Shown in pieces: positions 32,919 to 38,614 of a DNA stretch of 38,614 nucleotides. Location of the stretch: contig JANQFQ010000035.1 of NCBI GenBank assembly GCA_028277765.1, positions 1 through 38,614 on the forward strand. The letters are read 5' to 3'. The notes under the pieces were generated by a model that was not told the origin of the DNA, searched no databases, and worked only from the letters and a program-made list of their open reading frames with translations. Positions within the stretch are counted from its first letter, which is position 1; each line of letters begins with the position of its first letter. Source of the stretch: Desulfobacterales bacterium. GTDB taxonomy: Bacteria > Desulfobacterota > Desulfobacteria > Desulfobacterales > SURF-7. A program made the position numbers and the translations under genes.

Positions 32919-33827
32919 CTATGCTCTCATTTTTGCAGCAAGATTCAGTTGAACGGTGATATTGGCAATATAAGCGTTTTTTTCCTGGGGGATCTCTCCA
33001 TCAAGTATTGACCCGTATTCACCGTCTACCATAATGCTGACCGCTTCTTTTATATCGCCGTTTGCTTTGTCAAGATAATCTTCAAGAAGTTTTTTATAGT
33101 CAATGGTATTTTGATATGAATTTTCAAAATAGATATCCACATCATCTTCTGTGAGTACAAAACCATGGCCGAAGCAGATCATTTTTGGTTTAAGGGCACT
33201 CAGTTTCTTGATCGTATTCAGGTAGTCTTCATAGGATGTAAGGAAGATAACATAAGGCTTCTTTTCATCCCTGATGTATGGCAGGCCGATTGATTCTCCG
33301 GGAAAAAGAATCTCTTTTTCAGGAAGAAAATAGGATGTGGCATCTCGCGTATGGCCGGGCGATTCATAGACTTCACAGGTAAAATCACCAAGATCAACCT
33401 TATCCCCTTCTGTGAGGGGGCAATCAAGGGGGATGGTTTCAATGCTGACATCCTCATCACCAACAATATCCTTATACGCATCCCGCTGGTGCTCGCTCAT
33501 CTGGTTCATCCTGTTAATGACGGATTCCTTGGCAAGTACATCACCGACAATGGGAGAACCACCGAATTTCAGTGTTGGGATCTGGCGCTTGAGATAGGGC
33601 GCGCTGCCCAGGTGGTCAAAATGGGAATGGGTGACAAAAAGATAATCAAGACGGTTTATATCTCCGAGGGTATCTTTAATATCTCTAAGGTACATAGGGC
33701 CGACGAGATTTACGCCAGCTTCTATCATAAGGTTCTTTTTTCCGCCTTGGACGATATACGGTGGGTACATCATTTTACCGATTGCTGTGATGAAATCGTT
33801 TATTCTGCCTTCAGACTTTTGAATCAT
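32919..33827 (-). CDS. Metallo-beta-lactamase-fold hydrolase
   Basis: A 302-aa MBL-fold protein with H-S-H-F-D-H, ESPGHTRD and FGHGF zinc-site motifs. The usual Asp of the T/S-G-D motif is replaced by Glu (LFPGESIGLP), which is unusual for a bridging ligand and may alter metal binding. Start choice: on the minus strand AAGGAG lies 5 nt before ATG 33827 (MIQKSEGRIND). The longer frame from 33872 adds 15 residues without a ribosome binding site. About 90 C-terminal residues form a helical extension. The substrate is unknown; it sits next to CoA-ester enzymes but is transcribed towards them and alone. Confidence 0.85.
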   Translation of the reverse strand: MIQKSEGRINDFITAIGKMMYPPYIVQGGKKNLMIEAGVNLVGPMYLRDIKDTLGDINRLDYLFVTHSHFDHLGSAPYLKRQIPTLKFGGSPIVGDVLAKESVINRMNQMSEHQRDAYKDIVGDEDVSIETIPLDCPLTEGDKVDLGDFTCEVYESPGHTRDATSYFLPEKEILFPGESIGLPYIRDEKKPYVIFLTSYEDYLNTIKKLSALKPKMICFGHGFVLTEDDVDIYFENSYQNTIDYKKLLEDYLDKANGDIKEAVSIMVDGEYGSILDGEIPQEKNAYIANITVQLNLAAKMRA

Positions 33828-33955
33828 GGTGTCTCCTTGTAACTTAAAAAAGTAATATAAGTCACAACTCATATAAAAATATCAATTATTATTCAACATT
33901 AAAAATATGTTTCAGTAATACGTATTTCGGATTAATATATATAAATATTATAATA

Positions 33956-33986
33956 TTGACAATACAATATATGAGTATTATTGTAT
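33956..33986 (+). promoter_or_regulatory. HipBA promoter with operator dyad
   Basis: TTGACA (33956-33961), 17 nt, then TATTGT (33979-33984) form a plausible -35/-10. A perfect 7-bp inverted repeat ATACAAT-N11-ATTGTAT (33962-33968 and 33980-33986) fills the spacer, as expected of an autorepressed toxin-antitoxin operon. Confidence 0.6.
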
Positions 33987-34009
33987 CTCTAGAGGATGGA
34001 TATAATATA

Positions 34010-34306
34010 ATGATAAAAATATATGAGCAAATACGGCGAAGGCGTAAGAAACTGGGTATTTTACAAAAAGATATGAAGCATTTAATAGGTATGCAGCAGG
34101 CCCAGTATCAAAAAATTGAAACCGGGGGGAATATCCAAATTCGAACTTTAGAGCGGATTTTGAAAATATTAAAGCTCCAATTAATTCTCGTTCCAAAAGA
34201 AAAAGTGGATATGATTCTACCATTATTAGATGAAGAGGCAGATTTAGTAAAAGTGGAATATGGAAAGCCTTTATTGGATAGATTCCAGGTGAGAGAAGAT
34301 GACTAG
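34010..34306 (+). CDS. HipB-like antitoxin, XRE-family DNA-binding protein
   Basis: A 98-aa helix-turn-helix repressor: RRRRKKLGILQKDMKHLIGM, QAQYQKIETG and IRTLERILKILKL make the five-helix Xre fold. The C-terminal tail is acidic. Start ATG 34010 has GGATGG 10 nt upstream. The upstream in-frame TTG at 33956 is the -35 box and ATG 33971 lies inside the operator, so both are rejected. It overlaps hipA-like by 8 nt. It presumably neutralises HipA and represses the operon by binding the dyad. Confidence 0.85.
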   Translation: MIKIYEQIRRRRKKLGILQKDMKHLIGMQQAQYQKIETGGNIQIRTLERILKILKLQLILVPKEKVDMILPLLDEEADLVKVEYGKPLLDRFQVREDD

Positions 34307-35561
34307 TCAGACGGAGAAAGTTCGGGTATTGGAAATAAAACTGTATGATCTTTTGATAGGTTTCCTTGCCGGTTATAGAGATGGGAGAAACATATTTACA
34401 TTTGCCCATGAATATATAAACAGCGAAGAACGTGCGACTCTTTCGCTGAAGTATTATCAGCAGGCAGAAGATATATTTAGACGTCCATTGACAAGCCAGC
34501 ATAAACTGCCACCGTTATTTTCAAACCTGCTTCCTGAAGGAGAACTAAGAGAGTACGCAGTCAGAAACCTTAAAATACATTCAGATCATGAATTCGCCAT
34601 GCTTGCTGCGTTGGGGAGAGACATGCCTGGAGCGATTTCCGCAAGAGAATTAACCATTGAAGAAATTCCTCCTTATGCTCTTGAAGGGCGTCCTCAAATA
34701 TCACCTGAAATAGAGCTGATAAATGAAGATGACAACGATAAGTTTTCACTCTCCGGTGTTTTAATGAAATTCTCAATGTTTGAACAAGACGAAACGTTTT
34801 TTATTTCAAAAAGTAGTAATGTCGGTAAATGGATCATTAAAGTACCATCATCCAGATTTATGGATGTTCCGCTTAATGAATTTTCAAGTATGAAATTAGC
34901 AGAAGCAGCGGGAATAAATATTCCGGAGATACGCCTGATTGAACTTGAGAACATCAATGGCTTCCCTGACATTAAAATGCCTGATGAGAAATTTGCTTAC
35001 GCAGTTAAACGCTTTGACAGGGATCATGATAATCGTGTTCACGCGGAAGACTTTGCACAGGCATATGAACTCTTCCCTGCTGAAAAATATAAAAGTACAA
35101 ATTATGATACTATTGCCAAGACCATCTATCATCTGTTTCCTGATGCTGTAAGGGATATTCAGGAATTCATAGCCCGGCTGGTTGTGAATATTATGATCGG
35201 CAATGGAGATGGGCATCTTAAAAATTGGAGTATTATTTACCCTGACAGGAAAAATCCCGCGATATCTCCAGCGTATGATATCGTTTTCACGCGTGCTTAT
35301 ACTGAAAAGGACGATTCCATTGCTTTAAACCTTGGTAAAGAAAAGAAGATGGCTGGTTTAACACTTGATCACTTTAAACTGCTCGCGAGGAGAGCGGAGA
35401 TTGACTGGCAAATTTTAAAGCAGCGTGTGGATGAGACTATTGATCTGGCGAGAAGTAGCTGGCCAGGAAAATTAAGTGAATTGCCCATGGCAAATGCGCA
35501 CAAAAAACAATTAATACAGCACTGGAAAATACTATCTCATGATTTTCGAATTGAAACATGA
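34299..35561 (+). CDS. HipA-like serine/threonine kinase toxin
   Basis: A 420-aa HipA-family protein. The N-terminal subdomain (about 1-110) includes LPPLFSNLLPEG, followed by the FSLSGVLMK loop (canonical S-G-x-Q-x-K has lost the Gln), the VPSSRF segment, AYAVKRFDRD, the catalytic IGNGDGHLKNWS (about 298-309) and the metal-binding SPAYDIV. Family knowledge: HipA phosphorylates glutamyl-tRNA synthetase and causes growth arrest or persistence, and is bound by HipB. Full length by comparison with the ~440-aa E. coli protein. It shares an operon with the antitoxin, overlapping by 8 nt. Confidence 0.9.
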   Translation: MTSQTEKVRVLEIKLYDLLIGFLAGYRDGRNIFTFAHEYINSEERATLSLKYYQQAEDIFRRPLTSQHKLPPLFSNLLPEGELREYAVRNLKIHSDHEFAMLAALGRDMPGAISARELTIEEIPPYALEGRPQISPEIELINEDDNDKFSLSGVLMKFSMFEQDETFFISKSSNVGKWIIKVPSSRFMDVPLNEFSSMKLAEAAGINIPEIRLIELENINGFPDIKMPDEKFAYAVKRFDRDHDNRVHAEDFAQAYELFPAEKYKSTNYDTIAKTIYHLFPDAVRDIQEFIARLVVNIMIGNGDGHLKNWSIIYPDRKNPAISPAYDIVFTRAYTEKDDSIALNLGKEKKMAGLTLDHFKLLARRAEIDWQILKQRVDETIDLARSSWPGKLSELPMANAHKKQLIQHWKILSHDFRIET

Positions 35562-35745
35562 AACAAGGTCAATAATACTCTTTGGTATATTTATTGGTGT
35601 CGTTCTGGTAATAAAGGGTATCCCTATTGAAGAGTTTGAAGAGCTTTTTAAGTCTATCGGCAAAAAAGATTCTTGCACTGGGCTAAACAGCTACAGGAGA
35701 TTTGATCCCATTTTTATGTCTGAATATTTTCTAATTTTTATGTGA
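35539..35745 (+). CDS. Small hypothetical protein with one membrane helix
   Basis: A 68-codon frame overlapping the end of the HipA-like gene by 23 nt. A single hydrophobic segment IILFGIFIGVVLVI (about 12-25) is followed by a charged tail. It has no clear ribosome binding site and no recognisable family. It could be translationally coupled to the toxin gene or be spurious. Confidence 0.22.
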   Translation: MIFELKHETRSIILFGIFIGVVLVIKGIPIEEFEELFKSIGKKDSCTGLNSYRRFDPIFMSEYFLIFM

Positions 35746-35761
35746 TTATATCGAGGGCAAA

Positions 35762-36547
35762 ATGAAAAATATCTTTTTATTCCTTGTGTGTTTGTTTTTA
35801 CCCATCAATTCTTATGGTTTTGAAAAGATCCATTATGGTACTGACAGTGGAAAAGATTTCACAACTTTACATGTCCTTGCAAAGCGAGGCATACAATTAA
35901 GGGATAAACCAAGCACTAATTCTAAAATTCTTCAAAAAATTCTTTATGCTGAAAAAGTCACGGTAAGAAAGATAATGCCCGATAAAAAAACCACGATTGA
36001 TAATATTAAAGGTCATTGGGTAAAGATAGTGTATGGCGGAAAAGTAGGTTATGCATTTGATGGTTACTTATCCCTTTTTCCTCCCCCTGTTTCTAGCACC
36101 ATACCTGATTCCAACAAACTAACTACCTATTATAGAACATATTGTAGATATTATCCTGTATGTTGTGGATATATTGATGGTGGAAAAGCTGAATTAAGCA
36201 TGATGATGGATAGCCATGGCACTTGGGTAACAGGCAACAATGAGTTATCTTTATATTCAGAAATGATTACATTGAAAGATGGCTTTTTAATCATTAAGGC
36301 GCTATTTGATTTAGGTGAAGATTTTTCATTTCCTACTAATGAGTATAAAGGGAAGGATAAAAAGCCTTTTAACTTCAAGAAAATCCCTGAAGATAACATT
36401 TGGAAGTCTGTCTATAAATCAAATGGATCTAATTTAGGACCTGGAAGTTATTTTTATTTTGTAAGGCGTGATAATGAAATGGGTAATCTAACAATTCTGA
36501 TAATTGAAAAAACTGATTTTGGAATAAAAATAGTAAAAAAATATTAG
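35762..36547 (+). CDS. Secreted protein with bacterial SH3-like domain
   Basis: A 261-aa AT-rich gene. The signal peptide spans about 1-19 (IFLFLVCLFLPINSYG). Residues about 35-105 form an SH3-like domain: LAKRGIQLRDKPSTNSKILQ, VTVRKI, HWVKIVYGGKVGYAFDGYL. Such domains often bind cell-wall peptides. The remainder (about 115-261) has a Cys group (Y-C-R-Y-Y-P-V-C-C-G) and beta-rich sequence I do not recognise. The start has GAGGGC upstream of ATG 35762. Base composition is noticeably more AT-rich than in the catabolic genes. Confidence 0.75.
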   Translation: MKNIFLFLVCLFLPINSYGFEKIHYGTDSGKDFTTLHVLAKRGIQLRDKPSTNSKILQKILYAEKVTVRKIMPDKKTTIDNIKGHWVKIVYGGKVGYAFDGYLSLFPPPVSSTIPDSNKLTTYYRTYCRYYPVCCGYIDGGKAELSMMMDSHGTWVTGNNELSLYSEMITLKDGFLIIKALFDLGEDFSFPTNEYKGKDKKPFNFKKIPEDNIWKSVYKSNGSNLGPGSYFYFVRRDNEMGNLTILIIEKTDFGIKIVKKY

Positions 36548-36610
36548 CTGTTTAATAATTACAATTCGTCCTGACTTGTTATTTAGAGCCTAAAATTATG
36601 AATTTTTAAT

Positions 36611-37405
36611 ATGGATGAAAAAAAATTATTGCCACTATTGGTCCGAAAAGCAGCATCTGCTCTTACCAAAGAAAATCTGACATCTACGTTACTGCCTGTT
36701 CCAAAACGGAGTCCCATATGGGATGTGGGCAGGTCCTATTCACGAAACCGCTTTGAAAATGTCCGCCAGGAAAAAATTGTTGAATATGTCATGCTTGCGG
36801 CAGACCGGTTAGGCCTTCAGAGGGGTGAAGTGGCGTGCAGATTTACCCATCTTTATCAGCGTGCAGCACAGGTCCGGATGGAGAATGGTTTATTGTTTTT
36901 AGAATTTGATGATACCATTAGCTGGGATATGCAGCGGCTTACTTCCAGTATCGGCCATGAGATGGCCCATGTCCTGCTTCATCAGAAAAATGTACATATT
37001 GGGGATGAGTATCAGGATGAATTATTGACAGATACAGTAGCAGCACTGGCGGGATTTGCCAGGATAATGATGTCAGCAAGAATCCGTAAAATTGTAATCC
37101 CCAGGAGTGATACATACAGCTTGACTAAGGTTGGTTATCTAGGCAGGCATTCCCTGAAGCGTTTGATAAAATTTCATAAATGGATAAATTCCAGGGAGCC
37201 GTTTCGCCGCTTAGGTGGGAGATCTTTAAAAGAAAAAGCAGTGACATGTCCGGCTTGTCGGCAGAAGTTAAGACTACCAGGCAAAACCGGTAGGTTTGTC
37301 ATCAATTGCCCATCCTGTTTTTTACAGCAGGATGTTCGTATTGTGGACGGCCGGTCTCCTGGTGACTGGCTGTTCGGTTTTTTAGATTTTGCGCGATATT
37401 TATAG
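36611..37405 (+). CDS. HExxH zinc metalloprotease-like protein with C-terminal zinc ribbon
   Basis: A 264-aa protein. The zinc-protease motif is H-E-M-A-H (116-120) inside SSIGHEMAHVLLHQ. About 17 residues later D-E-L-L-T-D (136-141) could supply the third ligand of a gluzincin-type site. The C-terminus has CPACRQKL ... NCPSC (about 216-236), a rubredoxin-like zinc ribbon. The N-terminal part has no signal peptide or membrane helix, so it is probably cytoplasmic. I cannot place it in a named family; the layout recalls ImmA/IrrE- or SprT-like proteins. It lies in the AT-rich accessory stretch after HipBA, where proteases of this kind sometimes act on repressors (inference). Confidence 0.7.
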   Translation: MDEKKLLPLLVRKAASALTKENLTSTLLPVPKRSPIWDVGRSYSRNRFENVRQEKIVEYVMLAADRLGLQRGEVACRFTHLYQRAAQVRMENGLLFLEFDDTISWDMQRLTSSIGHEMAHVLLHQKNVHIGDEYQDELLTDTVAALAGFARIMMSARIRKIVIPRSDTYSLTKVGYLGRHSLKRLIKFHKWINSREPFRRLGGRSLKEKAVTCPACRQKLRLPGKTGRFVINCPSCFLQQDVRIVDGRSPGDWLFGFLDFARYL

Positions 37406-37530
37406 TGTGAGAATTTGCCTGTTGGTTCATGATGACCAATTTTTGAAATTTTCATTGACATAAAATTTTACACACGTTTTATTGTTTTAATCATTTTGTC
37501 CTGAATTATTTTAGTTAAGGAATTGGTTTT

Positions 37531-37869
37531 ATGGGTGGGATCATCAAGGTAAATTGTGAATGCGGTTTTGAAACTGATTTTATGGGCGGTAGTGGGAGTG
37601 AAAATTTTGAAACTGTTTGCAAGGCGCCGGCACTCTGTTTAAGCTGCAATAAGTTTGTCGTAGAAAACTACATGGACAAGGGTGTAGTATGCCCGGACTG
37701 CAAAGGGAAAATAACTTATTACGATGATGTTAATCTTCAGGAGCGTGAAGGTGAAGAAGGGGAGGCTCCGGTAAAAACCACAATATTTATTCTTCCAGAT
37801 GCAAAATGCCTCTGCCCCAAATGCGGCAAAAAACAGATGAAGTTCAAACATGTGGGATGCTGGGCATAG
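37531..37869 (+). CDS. Small zinc-ribbon protein
   Basis: A 112-aa protein with cysteine pairs typical of zinc ribbons: C-E-C near 9-11, C-L-S-C (about 36-39), C-P-D-C (about 54-57) and C-L-C-P-K-C (about 93-98). The tail is K-H-V-G-C-W-A. SD AAGGA lies 9 nt before ATG 37531. It has no catalytic motif and may bind nucleic acid or a protein partner. It is 125 nt downstream of the HExxH protein in the same direction. Confidence 0.7.
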   Translation: MGGIIKVNCECGFETDFMGGSGSENFETVCKAPALCLSCNKFVVENYMDKGVVCPDCKGKITYYDDVNLQEREGEEGEAPVKTTIFILPDAKCLCPKCGKKQMKFKHVGCWA

Positions 37870-37880
37870 AAATGATAATA

Positions 37881-37940
37881 GCACACGGATTATACGGATC
37901 TTCACGGATTAGTTTTATTTAACTGGGGTCATCCGTGTGC
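37881..37940. repeat. 10-bp inverted repeat GCACACGGAT / ATCCGTGTGC
   Basis: Perfect 10-bp arms 40 nt apart between the zinc-ribbon gene and the crotonase. The loop contains partial copies (ACGGATC, CACGGATT). It resembles a degenerate dispersed palindrome; it may also end transcription of the zinc-ribbon gene. Confidence 0.6.
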
Positions 37941-37964
37941 CATAAATAAGATTGGAGGTTTGAG

Positions 37965-38614
37965 ATGGGATATAAGAATATTGTTTATGATGTTAAAGAC
38001 AGCATCGCGTTAATCACGTTTAACCGGCCCAAGGCTTTAAACGCGCTGAACACTGAATTGATAGAAGAGCTGTCAGACGCCATTGATACGGTTGCAGGGG
38101 ACGAAAATATCAGGGTCCTTATATTAACAGGAGAAGGTGAGAAGTCTTTTGTGGCAGGTGCGGATGTTAAGGAATTAGCAACCCTCAATCCCCTGCAAGC
38201 AAGGCATATTTCTGAAACCACTCAGAAGACCTTTGCAAAACTTGAGGCTTTGCCAATACCAGTCATTGCAGCGGTCAATGGCTTTGCCCTTGGCGGGGGG
38301 AGCGAAGTAGCCCTTTCGTGTGATTTTATATACGCGTCAGATAACGCCAAGTTCGGTCTGCCTGAAATAAATCTTGGCATTATACCCGGTTTTGGCGGTA
38401 CTCAGCGGCTCCCGAGGCTGGTCGGTCCTAAAATGGCAAAAGAGATGATCTTTACCGGCAAGATGATTTCAGCAGATGAAGCAAAAACGATCGGTATGGT
38501 CAATAAGGTCTGTACCCAGGAAGCATTGATGGATGAAGTGAAGAAGACAGCGAAGGTGATGGCTTCTAAAGGAAAGGTTTCTGTGCGGGCGGCAAAACAC
38601 GCGATAAACAGCGG
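37965..38614 (+). CDS. Enoyl-CoA hydratase/isomerase (crotonase family), 3' end outside window
   Basis: The first 216 residues of a crotonase. It has F-N-R-P-K-A-L-N-A-L, the oxyanion-hole segment S-F-V-A-G-A-D-V, and NGFALGGGSE and PEINLGIIPGFGGTQRL. The two catalytic glutamates of true enoyl-CoA hydratases are present (Glu114 and Glu134, 20 residues apart as in the rat enzyme), so hydration of trans-2-enoyl-CoA is likely. The usual Cys of GGGCE is Ser. Start ATG 37965 follows GGAGG by 6 nt. About 45 residues are missing at the window edge. It would act in beta-oxidation-like steps with the CoA-ester enzymes upstream. Confidence 0.94.
   Translation, partial: MGYKNIVYDVKDSIALITFNRPKALNALNTELIEELSDAIDTVAGDENIRVLILTGEGEKSFVAGADVKELATLNPLQARHISETTQKTFAKLEALPIPVIAAVNGFALGGGSEVALSCDFIYASDNAKFGLPEINLGIIPGFGGTQRLPRLVGPKMAKEMIFTGKMISADEAKTIGMVNKVCTQEALMDEVKKTAKVMASKGKVSVRAAKHAINS

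Noticed and set aside
33828-33872. 15-residue N-terminal extension of the MBL-fold protein
   Set aside because: AAGGAG precedes the internal ATG at 33827, while the upstream ATG has no ribosome binding site.
33956-34009. Longer N-terminus for the HipB-like protein (TTG 33956 or ATG 33971)
   Set aside because: These positions coincide with the -35 box and operator dyad; ATG 34010 has a Shine-Dalgarno and begins the helix-turn-helix domain properly.

Overview
The window looks like a chromosomal segment from a strictly anaerobic, metabolically versatile Gram-negative bacterium, most likely a Desulfobacterota (Desulfobacterales-like) sulfate reducer or syntroph. The evidence is indirect. It carries oxygen-sensitive enzymes (two glycyl radical enzymes with an activase, and 2-hydroxyacyl-CoA dehydratase / benzoyl-CoA reductase type subunits with a ferredoxin), CoA-ester chemistry (acyl-CoA ligase, hot-dog thioesterase, crotonase), a sigma-54 activator, and an unusual load of intergenic repeats. 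No rRNA, tRNA or other phylogenetic marker is present, so the assignment is inference. The window starts inside one gene and ends inside another.

Layout. (1) 1-4661: a 5'-truncated and a complete glycyl radical enzyme in tandem, a strong terminator, then their two-ferredoxin-cluster activase. (2) 4662-6860: a NUDT19-type Nudix hydrolase between two oppositely oriented copies of a ~165-bp palindromic repeat, then an LACTB2-like metallo-beta-lactamase-fold protein and a 7-bp tandem repeat array with an inverted arm. (3) 7066-10120: acyl-CoA ligase, then a short Old Yellow Enzyme-type reductase with a C-terminal cysteine cluster. (4) 10222-20395: signalling. A PATAN/DUF4388 protein (with an apparent PATAN relic just upstream), a very large secreted protein (GH43-like propeller with a nested jelly-roll, plus eight C-terminal W-x-L-T repeats), a REC-PATAN response regulator on the minus strand, and a divergent 1384-aa hybrid kinase. 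(5) 20466-27431: sirtuin, a repeat-rich gap holding a ferritin-like relic, a monomethylamine methyltransferase (MtmB) family protein lacking pyrrolysine, two KstD-like flavoproteins and a thioesterase. (6) 27437-32570: sigma-54 activator divergent from an operon of ferredoxin and two 2-hydroxyacyl-CoA dehydratase type subunits, with a candidate -24/-12 promoter and upstream TTGTT/AACAA dyads. (7) 32919-37869: an MBL-fold protein followed by an AT-rich accessory stretch: HipBA toxin-antitoxin with an operator dyad, a secreted SH3-like protein, an HExxH zinc protease with zinc ribbon, and a small zinc-ribbon protein. (8) 37965-end: a crotonase cut by the window edge.

How it may work together (inference): an organic substrate could be acted on by the glycyl radical enzymes, activated by the ligase, and processed by the ene-reductase, KstD-like dehydrogenases, dehydratase/reductase and crotonase, as in anaerobic breakdown of cyclic or aromatic acids. 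The parts are on separate transcription units and the substrate cannot be read from sequence. The most interesting items are the pyrrolysine-free MtmB homologue beside paired KstD-like flavoproteins, the sigma-54-controlled dehydratase operon without its ATPase activator, the nested GH43/repeat fusion protein, and the families of short tandem repeats that begin at gene 3' ends.
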